Under the pieces are notes generated by a model. That model was not told where the DNA came from, did not search any database, and saw only the letters and a list, made by a program, of their open reading frames with translations. From contig NAJO01000048.1 in assembly GCA_002077065.1 (NCBI GenBank), forward strand, positions 62,001 through 126,000: DNA of 64,000 bases. Direction: 5' to 3'. Each line of letters begins with the position of its first letter. Positions within the stretch are counted from its first letter, which is position 1. Position numbers and translations under genes: made by a program. Below are positions 53,932 through 64,000 of this stretch, piece by piece. Origin of the DNA: Cryoendolithus antarcticus. Taxonomy: Eukaryota > Ascomycota > Dothideomycetes > Cladosporiales > Cladosporiaceae.

Positions 53932-55995
53932 GTTGAGAGAACTACAGAGAATAGATAGAATGGATGCAGGTGTTGGTCTCAGAGATAGCTCCAGGATAAG
54001 ATAAAGAAAATAGATCAAGATCGGCCTATGCTCTTATACCGTTCGCTGTTAGTACTACAGCCCTGCGATGCACCGGTCAGGAGATAGCGCTGATGGTCAT
54101 GAATCGCACCGTCCCAGCGTGTGCCGTGTGCATTGGACTCTGCCTTGCCACACAAAGCGAGAGTTTCTTGGCCACAAGAACAGCGCCCTGCTCAGGAATT
54201 GCGACTGAACTCGAATGTGCGGAGACCGTGGTGGACGGGACCGCAACTGTTAGTCCGCGACTCGTGCATGCTTGGCCGGGCTGTAGTCCGTAAAAGTGAT
54301 TCTGGCACCTGCACAAGGTTTGCCCGAGGATACATGCCGTGACTCGCTGTTCATGTGCAGCTACATTCGTAGTCGAGTTGAAGTGACTGCAATGGCGCTT
54401 GCCGCAGGTGTCTAGGTCCGCATTCGTTCAGCATGGCTTTCTTGCCGGGTCGGCGGTTGATGCTGACGGATGCAATTGACAGCTTCAGAATGAGCGTGGC
54501 GTTGAACCAGGCCCACTTGTCGCCGTGCCTTGGAGGGATAGATGCGCCACTTCACTCACTTACACAACTACCAAGAATTGCGAGCATAATGTCCCGAGAC
54601 CGATGCCATCGCAAGGTAACTCCTGGATCAGTTTGGGTCTCCAGACTGGGACTCACATAGTATCAATCAAGTCATCAGTTATGAGTCCTCACCGTATTTA
54701 CATGGCCGCGTCCTGGACGTCAGGACAAGCCGGCGACCCAATCTGGGGAACATTCCTGATCGCTGCAGTGCGGCTACTGTAGGTCCAATGCGCGGCATGT
54801 TCCACGGTACTGTTCATGTTCCTGGTCCAGGAATCTTACCGGTCTCAAGCCGCCATTCGGAATCGTGCCTGCTGCTTGCAATCTGGGTGCAGATCCCGAA
54901 ACACTTGGTCGCGGTTCGATCGGAGGATCGTATGTTGCTTGGCTCTCACATCAACCTCCAGACGCAGCGAGGCGAGCGCCAAGCTGCCCAGAGAACCTAT
55001 TGTCGATGAGTCGTGAGCAATACTGCGAGTCGTGAAAACAAGGATTGGCGATCGGTTTGACATGTGCGGTGCAGCGGTAGCGAGGGGATCTGCCAAGCAT
55101 ACCAAGAGACTATGTCGTAAGGCTTTCTGAACTTCTATGCGGAGGAGCGATCGCTTTTGAGGCAAAAATTCGGCCGTCAGAGCTGAATACGAACGCTCCG
55201 CGTTGTGGTATAGTACCGTATGTCTGACGAGCGAGCTCAGAACACACGCCGTGGCACGAGAGTGAAGAGAGCTGTGGACTTGGCTAGACCAAGCCGGCTG
55301 GTGCGATCCAACCTGTTGGCCAGTCTTAGTATTGAGGCCACCTGCGGCGTACTACTGATACCGGGTCTGCCACTGGGCTGTCAATCTCGCGGCTAATCAC
55401 ACGTGTCGAGATTCGATCGTCCAGAGTCGCCGCTATCGTTATGTCGCTGTTGCTTTCCATGTTCGTGCTGTGGAGCTCGGAGCGTTCGACGTGCAGTGTG
55501 TCGTAGCAGCAAAGTAGCGCAATATTGTGTCTCTATGACAAGAAAGGCGACGACTCGAGAAGACCATGCGAGTGACACAACTAGCATAGACTACACTGCG
55601 ACAACGAATCGCTGGTAGTGCTAGCCTGGAAAGTTACCGAACGACGCAACACTCTCTCCGACGGCGTGCAAACTGATTTACTGTTGCGATGCTGCGTATA
55701 TCAGCGTTCTCAAACACAGTCATTCGCTGAGCGATTTGCTTTTCCTGTCACCCGCGTGGGCGTTCAAGCTGGTATACATGTTGAGCAAGTGCTGCCAAGA
55801 AAGCACTTTCAAGGCCTCACGTTGCGACGCGCTCTAGCGCGACACTGTGCTTCGCGCCTTCGACGTCCAAAGTCTCGAGACCAATGGCACCATTCTAGAT
55901 TTGGGTACAGTCGGTACGGGTAAGGCGGGGGTAATGCATCATGGGAATTGCAGGGTAGGGCGTGCAAAGTTTGGAAGTCTTTGTAACGCTAGCTA
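53932..55995. other. 2 kb gene-poor interval between divergent genes
   Basis: Short open frames on both strands (54433-54660, 55618-55923 and others) show no recognisable features. It holds the cutinase promoter at its left end and the nuclease gene promoter at its right. Confidence 0.45.
53995..54038 (-). promoter_or_regulatory. cutinase promoter elements: overlapping GATA sites and TATA-like box
   Basis: GATAAGATAAA on the plus strand (53995-54005) gives two overlapping GATA-factor sites. On the minus strand TATAAGA (54032-54038) lies about 100 bp upstream of the cutinase ATG. GATA sites would fit nitrogen control of a secreted hydrolase, but the sites lie near the probable transcription start, which weakens the case. 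Confidence 0.35.
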
Positions 55996-58011
55996 ATGGC
56001 AAATAGATTGTGGGACGTGATAGGAGACGGCGAAGTGACCACCATCGCGAACTTTGCCACTAGACACTTCGAGAAGGAAGGTCGATCACTGCGTATAGCC
56101 GTAGATGAAGCAGGATGACGATTCAACAACCTCACCGATGCTCAGGTGGTGCAGATCCGCGAAAAAGAGGCTGCTGCAAATCCCATCGAGAAGACGATAC
56201 TTTGGCGCATCCTACGACTGATGAAACTGAACATACGGATGATTTTTGTCTTCGACGGCGCGAGACGACCATGGAAGAGGGGCAGACGTGGAGGCGGTAG
56301 GGTCGACTACGAACGGATCAAGTTGCTGGAGCAGACGCTCGATCACCTCAAAGTCCCACGGCACCGGTGAGCTAGCTTTCCATGCCTCTCACTTCAGCGA
56401 CTTGCTAATTGTAGCAGAGCGCCCGCCGAAGCAGAGGCGGAATGCGCAAAGATGCAGCAAGCAGGCATTGTCGATGTGGTCTGGTCAGATGATAGCGACT
56501 GCTTTATGTTCGGCGCGACCTGCCAGATGGAGGCTCACAAAGTCGGTGGCAAACGTGTTGAGGGCCACGTGCGAGTCCACTACGCCGATCGTATTCTTGC
56601 GAAGCACGACCTGGACGCTGAAAGTCTTGTACTTTTCGCCATGCTTTCAGGTGGTGACTATAACGGCAAAGGCGTACCAGGCTGTGGACCCCAGGCCGCT
56701 AAGCTGCTCTCACGCAGAGCGCTTGGTGTTGCCAGCGAGTTGTGTCGAGTCGAGAAGCGCGAATTTCCTGCTTGGCGCGTGAAGCTCGAAGATACAATGC
56801 GCAGTGTGAACAAGCTTGTTCAGTTGCCACCAGATTTTCCCGATCTCAAGGCATTGAATCACTATCGCAGACCGACTATCTCATCGCTTGAGCAGATACA
56901 GAGTCTCAGGGGCTTGAGGCGTGGATGGGAGCAGCAGGTTGATCAGCGAAAGCTAAGAATACTGTTCCGACAACGATACAACATCTGGACGAAGGGATAC
57001 ATAAAGCACCTAGCACCGCTCTTCATGACCAAGCACCTCGCGCAGTGCAGCTCGGACGCGGTTCGTCACGACAACGACGCTCGGTTCGACATCAGACTCA
57101 AGCGCACGCGAAAGAAGAAGATCGATACAAGTGAGGAGGGGCCGGCGTTGTCGGAGATCAAAGTCACGTTCAATCCACTTCCTGCGGTCGAGATTGACAT
57201 CAATGGCGAGCCCGAGGGCGAGGACTGGAGTATCTGGAAGACCAAAGATGGGGTCCACTATGATCCAGCTGAATGGATTGAGTGCGAAGTCCTGAACTGC
57301 ATCTTGCGACACGGTCTACCACCTGGGTCACTGCAGGAACCTGAGTCTGTAGCGAGGAAACCGCGCAAGAGGTCCGGTGCTGCAGAGCAGGCCGCCAACT
57401 CTGTAGCCGATGCACCGGATGATCCACACGACATGGCCGTCGCTTTGCCGGCGGACGTTCGACATGACTCGGCAATCGCGTTGACAACAGCTTCCCAGAC
57501 TTCTAGCGCCACCTCCAAGAAACGTGGGAGACCTCCTAAAGCCAAGCCTGCAGCACACGACGCAGCTGTCCCATCCAAGAAGCGCAAGAAGGCTGCGTCT
57601 ACGTCCATTCAGGAACATCAGCCAGTCGCGACTTTTCGCCGTGCTCGTACCATTGAGTTCAAGAATCCTACTGTCATCGATCTGGACGAATCTCACTCAG
57701 AGCATGATATCAGGGATGCGCTCGATCTGGTAGCTGGCCGATCCCACTTGTCATCGAGTCCGAGACTATTCTGCATGCCTGCTGGGGAGCATTTGCTATT
57801 AGATCCTCGATCCAACCCAGATCTGAAGCTGAGTCCTGTTGCTCCAAAATCTGATAAGCGCGTTTCGCCTCCGTTCGCTGAGTCATCTCGGATCGCTTTG
57901 CAGCCCATCTCACAGTCTGAGAGAGCGAGCGCGGAACAAGCGCTTTCACCCGCTGCATTACGCGCACGACGACTGGCGATCTTTGACTCTGCTTCAAGAG
58001 TGAAAGAATAA
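55996..58011 (+). pseudogene. XPG-type (GEN1/Yen1-like) nuclease gene with in-frame TGA
   Basis: Exons 55996-56366 and 56418-58011 (51 bp intron) form a frame of 655 codons broken only by TGA at 56116-56118 (codon 41). The N-domain reads LWDVIGDGEV...RIAVDEAG then RFNNLT after the stop; relatives carry Trp at this place, so one G-to-A change explains it. Catalytic carboxylates survive: FVFDGA, APAEAEAEC, VWSDDSD and SGGDY. The usual MGI start is altered to MAN. The C-terminal third is basic and disordered. The family cuts branched DNA such as Holliday junctions. Either a recent pseudogene, a base error, or readthrough; downstream initiation would lose part of the active site. Confidence 0.75.
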
Positions 58012-58864
58012 GTGGAGCGATGTCTCAATCTTCCCAGGCATCAGAACTCGCGAAGATCACAGTCAGAGCTGGAGCATGCGAGATTGTCGACTTGACGTGA
58101 GACCGAACGGAAGATCTACTCCGCCTAGGCTTCGAAAATGACAGTGGAGGAAACGTAATGACATTATGCCCTGATGCAGCGATACTGCGAGTAGTGCAAG
58201 ATAATGGACTGTATATTGGACGATGATGGCCACACATCACATCCATGCCGATTGTTGATTTGCCGGCAAACGGCTGTGTCATGTCAGCACCCAAGATGTA
58301 CTGAAGCAGAACAGCTTCGATCCACCGCCCAGTTCCCATCATGGATTCCCACCTTGGGACTACCGAGCACTTACTGCAGTGAAACGGCTACGAGTCATGT
58401 GGGATCAGGAGGATGATCGCCCAATTTAGCAACTGCCTAACCCCTGCCAAGCCGTCTCCATGCTCAGTCGTCTTTAAGCTTTCATCCTTCGACTTCACTT
58501 TTCGGATCCGGTGTGACGCTGAGCCTATTCAAGCTACGGTAGCGAGATGATCATGATGCGATGTCAGGTAGCAGCCTATGGTGGCACAGAAGATGTGGTC
58601 AGGCGTACTACCTAGTACGCACTGGCATAAGCTGGCAATCATTTCACCGGTTGTGTACGCACGGATCTGTTTCGGATGGGTGATCAGCTCGTGGAACCAA
58701 GGGGCCCTAGTGTTGTGGATGCTATAAGGTAGGTGCTGAACGGTTCTAGCTGAGTCGGCTCTCTCGACATCACTCTGCCTCTCGTCAACAACACTTCACT
58801 CGGTCGCTACAAAAGACATCTCTAACTCCTTCCTCCAGTCCAACTTGATAGCCTCAAGTCCACA
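58012..58864. other. intergenic and promoter of the GPI-protein gene
   Basis: No gene recognised. A TATAAGG at 58723-58729, about 140 bp upstream of the next ATG, followed by a CT- and CAAC-rich leader, makes a plausible promoter. Confidence 0.5.
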
Positions 58865-59452
58865 ATGATGCGCTCCTCACTCTTTCTCCTGGCCGGCCTC
58901 GGCGCCATGGCCTCCGCCCAAGGTGACGCCGCGACTTCCCTCCAAGCAGCCGCATCCTCCCTCTTCGACGCAGCCACGGCGCAGATCTCCGAACTTGCCA
59001 CAGCGACCGGTGCCGACGCCTCTGCCGCCATTGCATCCCTCACCCAGAACGCCGCGAGCCTCGAGTCCAGCGCCCTAGCCTTCGCCTCCTCGGCTCTGGC
59101 CTCCGCGTCAAGCGTCGCTGCTACCGCCGACCCCTCCGTGGCTGCTTCGATCAGCTCTGAGATCTCGCTAGCCCAGGGTCAGCTGTCCCAATTCAGTACC
59201 GGTACAGACGGCGGACTTACGACAACTTATAACAGCGCCGCTACGGGACTTGCGACTACGCTCACTGGCACTGGAGGGACTACGGTGGCCTCCGCACTCT
59301 CTTCGGCGACTGCGGCAGCCTCGTCGGCTGTCTCGAGCGCGAGTAAAGCCGCTGCGTCTGGGTCTACGACCTCTTCGGCTGCATTCGCGCCAGCTACTGC
59401 TATCCCTATCGCTGCTGTCGGCGCTGGATTGGCTATCATTGGGTTCTTGTAG
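58865..59452 (+). CDS. Ala/Ser-rich secreted, predicted GPI-anchored protein
   Basis: A single exon of 195 residues. A signal peptide (MMRSSLFLLAGLGAMASA) is followed by Ala/Ser/Thr-rich sequence that should be heavily O-glycosylated. A small-residue omega-site region then precedes a C-terminal hydrophobic tail (AIPIAAVGAGLAIIGFL), the GPI-signal pattern. No catalytic domain or cysteines beyond chance. Such proteins usually sit in the fungal plasma membrane or wall. The strong codon bias to C-ending codons early in the frame suggests high expression. Function otherwise unknown. Confidence 0.8.
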   Translation: MMRSSLFLLAGLGAMASAQGDAATSLQAAASSLFDAATAQISELATATGADASAAIASLTQNAASLESSALAFASSALASASSVAATADPSVAASISSEISLAQGQLSQFSTGTDGGLTTTYNSAATGLATTLTGTGGTTVASALSSATAAASSAVSSASKAAASGSTTSSAAFAPATAIPIAAVGAGLAIIGFL

Positions 59453-59641
59453 ATGAAAAATGGATAAAAGGGAAATCTTCGGCGATGAAGATTGAGATAT
59501 GGCGACCTTGGAGGATTCGGAGTTCGGTACCAGAGATAGGAGTGATGTTGGGATTGTGTTGGGCATATGGTGTACGTTGACAGCATCAGCACTGAGCAGG
59601 TACAGAGAGTTGATACATCTTCATCTCGCTCCCGCCCTGCC

Positions 59642-60966
<1,325 letters not shown>

Positions 60967-61397
60967 GTTGCTACACTAGTACGTATTCAAATGAGCTTTG
61001 CAAAATATCAACGGATTGGTTTCGACGTCCTTCATAGATTAGGTCGGGCGATTGATTCCTGCCTCCCACTGTGAAACATCGTGTGGAAAGAGACTAGTTT
61101 GTAGAATACAAGGCAATGTAGATTGAGGACTCGCTGATAACAGTGACAGGAACAGAGACACGATGCTGGATGTATGAGCACTATATCAATAAGTAGGTAA
61201 TCTGCCAGACTCACAACCGTAAGGCATTCCACAGCGAAAGGTACTTCGTAGATTCTCACGAAAGCCAGCTCGTAGCCCACGAAATTGGCTCCAGGCGCTG
61301 TTCTATGCAAGTCGATACTATACAGTGTTACGACGATCATCGTTTCGCAGTCATCTTCAACCGCCGCGCCCTACTCGAAAAAGCCGTTCTTTTCGGA
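60967..61397. other. intergenic
   Basis: Promoter side of the broken peptidase gene and the 3' flank of CAT2. No gene seen. Confidence 0.5.
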
Positions 61398-63533
61398 TCA
61401 CAACTTCGGCTTGTTCTCGACAGTTGCCATCATGATATCCCGGATGTCCCCAGCCGCCTCATTGAGATAGAAGGCCATCCTCTCGCACCCGAGATGCTTG
61501 CTCACAATATTGAACTGCACACTGTTCTCGTTGATCATATAGGCAATTCTGTGAAGGCAGTCAGCAAGATCGCTCTCTCCCCACTTATTTCACGCAGGGG
61601 AGGAACGACTCACCCCCACCCGTCATCAACGACCTGACTCCACCCATACCCGTTGTAATACTCCGAGCTCAACTGACTCGAGCTGATAAACCACGTGCTC
61701 GAGTAAGCATAGTTCGGATCTTTGAAAATCTCCGGCAGCTCCTCGCCTTCCTTCAGCAATTTCTTCAGTCCGAACAGATGCCTGTCAACGCCCTTGCCAT
61801 CACCAGCAGCACTGATATACTCCACGTGCGCCGCAACAGCCTTCAAGAACTTTCCCCTGCACTCCTCGGGCGATGCTGAAGGGCTCTGCATAGCTGTACA
61901 GAACGCCACGCTCTCGTCAGACACGCTTCGGCAGGTTTCCGTGCGACCCTGTTGGAACTTCCGCGTAGCAGCGGATTCATAGGTAGGGCGGTTTTTGCCG
62001 TAGAACTTGTAGTACGCGAGCTGTATGATCATCTGCACGTATGCGTCGGGCGAGCACTTGAATTTCTTCATCATGCCCTTGCCGTAGCCCTGGTAAGCTT
62101 CTACGCGGAGTTCGTGCTGTGCGATTTGTTTTGTGTGGAACGCTGTTGCTGTGGCGATATCTGCTACATTTTCCTTGCTGAGGTGGAAGCGAATCGGTGT
62201 TGGCGGTGGGAGCTCAGAGCGAAGTTCTGGGTTGTCGAAGTCGAGTTTGTTGTTGAAGATCACCATGTTCACGTAGTCGTTCAAGCGGTGCGTGGGCGTG
62301 CCGTCCATCATACTGTGCTCCCCCATGAAGCCGGAGGTGCCGTTCTCGTTGATGATGAATTGGAGAGGTTTGTCGAACCAGCGGTTGGAGCCGTCGCCGT
62401 GCCAGTATTGGTGAGCGCGTTCTGTGAGGGTGACGGGCGCTGCGTCGTCGAGGCAGACTACGAATGATGCAGCTTGTATAGCCTCCAGTGCTGCCTCATT
62501 GCTAGGGTTGCTGCTGATGAGGCGCTCCCGCATGTCGGTCCATGTATCGCGGTTCTCTGCAGTCATAGTACCCACTGCAGGGCCCTTCTCCGCTGCCTTG
62601 TAAATCCTTCTGAACTGCTCCTCGAGCTCCGTCGTGTTCAACTGCTTGCCATTGACGACGTAAGGCAGCTTGTAAAATGAGTTCTTCCGAATGACCAGGA
62701 TGTGCTCATGCTTCGCGTAGTCGTACTTGATTGGCGCATCCGCAGGCTTCAGCGGCAGTCGACAGCAGTTGAACAGCCACTGACATTGCTCCATAGCCAT
62801 CGGCATTTTCCTCATCAGCTCAGGCTCGAGTGTGCCCTCATTTACCTGCTTCGCGAAGTCCAATACCGCAGTCGAGATCGCAGCAGCCCGCTTGACTGGG
62901 TCCCTTCGTTTTCGGTCATCGCGGTGGCTGTAGAAGTATGATACGTAGGGAACCACAGGATCGCGGTATGTGAGGTACGCTGTGTCGTTCCACCACTCGT
63001 AGATCCAGTTCTTGTGCTTCGGGTCTTCGCGGCGTGCTTGTAGTCGCCTTTGTAATGTTGCTCCCACTCCATTGGGCGATATGAACTCATCCACGGCTTT
63101 CTTCGTTCGTTGGTATTCGGTGTCGCTCGTGAGGGCGTGGACGGACTTCAAATATCGCTTGGCAGTCTCCTCGAGAGTAGGCACAGGTAATCGGGGCAGC
63201 GAGTCTTCGAACCGCAGCATAGCACCTTTCGAGGCATCCTCTTTGTACCCTGCCCGTCTTAAGATCAGCGCCTGCCAACTCCATTCACTCCTATTACGTG
63301 CCAGACGTACCTTCCGGTAATCCACTTTGCTTGCGCTTCTGCTGCGGCGTCATCCTGAACGTAGTCGCCTGTACCGAAGTCCATCAGCGCCCGGAACCAA
63401 ACACCGGCAGACTAGTCCAGCTATATAGCTCTTCCGCCTGCACGCAAGGGAAACTCACACTAGCAGCTGCAGCGAAAGATCCTCGGCTGAGTGGGAGAAG
63501 AGCTCTCTTCGACGCGGCTATGGCGCCGTACAT
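61398..63533 (-). CDS. CAT2: Carnitine O-acetyltransferase
   Basis: Minus-strand exons 63533-63461, 63368-63311, 63257-61614 and 61548-61398 give 641 residues. Introns are 92, 53 and 65 bp. The N-terminus (MYGAIAASKRALLPLSRGSF) is an Arg/Ser-rich amphipathic mitochondrial presequence. LPRLPVPTLEETAKRYL opens the carnitine acyltransferase domain; the catalytic His is residue 358 in MGEHSMMDGTP; STWFISSSQLSSEY and the last exon (IAYMINENSVQFNI) complete the carnitine and CoA sites. It ends NKPKL, a weak peroxisomal PTS1-like tail. The enzyme shuttles acetyl groups between CoA and carnitine across organelles, needed on fatty acids and acetate. Confidence 0.94.
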
Positions 63534-64000
63534 GGGCGCAACGCGAGGGGCGAAATCGCTAGACAAGGGAAAGAAGAGGTTTCAAAGGAGTTTAATGTGC
63601 TTTTGTTGTATGCTATATGTCTTCAGCACGCGTCCAAGGAGGCATTTCTTATTCTGCCACACGTTGCCGTCAATCTCCCGGTGGAACCTTAGACCTCGGC
63701 ATGAGGTCAGGCCATCCGACGACCGACGACCAACGACATGAGTGGTCTTGGCATTGACATTGGGGTACCGGCGACATCGTGGATGTTCATACTGGCGACA
63801 TAGTCATGCGCACGGTGATGTCGGGCCCGAAATGCGCGGAACAAGTATTCCAGACACCTTGTGCAAAGCATCAGTGAGGCTAGGCTGATGAGGATCCCTC
63901 GTACGCACGTACTGGCAATCGTGTGGCATTTTAATGGAGCGTCTACATGTTTCCCCAGAACGCACAAAGAATTCCAATCTACCTCAATCTTTCCCAATAG
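63534..64000. other. intergenic, CAT2 promoter side
   Basis: Contains the CAT2 upstream region up to the window edge. Short frames only. Confidence 0.5.

Overview
This is nuclear DNA of a filamentous ascomycete (Pezizomycotina). The evidence is about 30 genes on both strands, most with one to four short introns of roughly 47-105 bp (GT..AG, CTAAC/CTGAC-type branch sites), and fungus-specific genes: a MedA-type developmental regulator, the DASH subunit Ask1, fungal Rrn7, and a CE5 cutinase-like esterase. The overall style suggests a Dothideomycete (Mycosphaerellales-like), but that is inference. There is no CRISPR array, bacterial-style operon, recognisable transposon, tRNA or rRNA.

Layout. 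0.5-7.6 kb: a DUF1772 membrane protein and acetyl-CoA hydrolase ACH1 (divergent), a Met/Gly-rich low-complexity protein, then ribosomal protein L12 and SEC62 sharing a 306 bp divergent promoter. 8-19 kb: a BSP-type metallopeptidase, a PTEN/TEP1 lipid phosphatase, two F-box-like paralogs, a single-pass membrane protein and a second pair of tandem paralogs of unknown family. 19.7-28 kb: ubiquitin-L40 fusion, an SDR, a FHA-domain protein of Tos4/Plm2 type, palmitoyl-protein thioesterase PPT1 and CIC1. 28-43 kb: a PH-domain protein, a Ser/Pro-rich coiled-coil protein, VPS52, eIF5A, RRN7 and medA. 43-47.5 kb is a gene-free stretch upstream of medA. 47.5-64 kb: SDR, ASK1, MFS transporter, cutinase-like esterase, an XPG-type nuclease gene broken by an in-frame TGA, an Ala/Ser-rich predicted GPI protein, a prolyl iminopeptidase gene with a nonsense codon and a one-base frameshift, and carnitine acetyltransferase CAT2.

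How the genes fit together. Most are unlinked housekeeping functions: ribosome and translation (RPL12, ubiquitin-L40, eIF5A, CIC1, RRN7), secretory and retrograde traffic (SEC62, VPS52, PPT1), mitosis (ASK1, FHA protein) and acetyl-unit metabolism (ACH1, CAT2). I rebuilt the exon structures by hand. Sixteen multi-exon models, including the XPG gene apart from its TGA, give coding lengths divisible by three. The most notable observations are a ubiquitin-L40 gene whose start codon is split by an intron and which carries a 7-nt microexon, a GC-AG intron in medA, two freshly broken enzyme genes within 5 kb, two tandem paralog pairs lacking clear starts in one member, and the long gene-free region upstream of medA. 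I did not find a clearly new multi-gene system.
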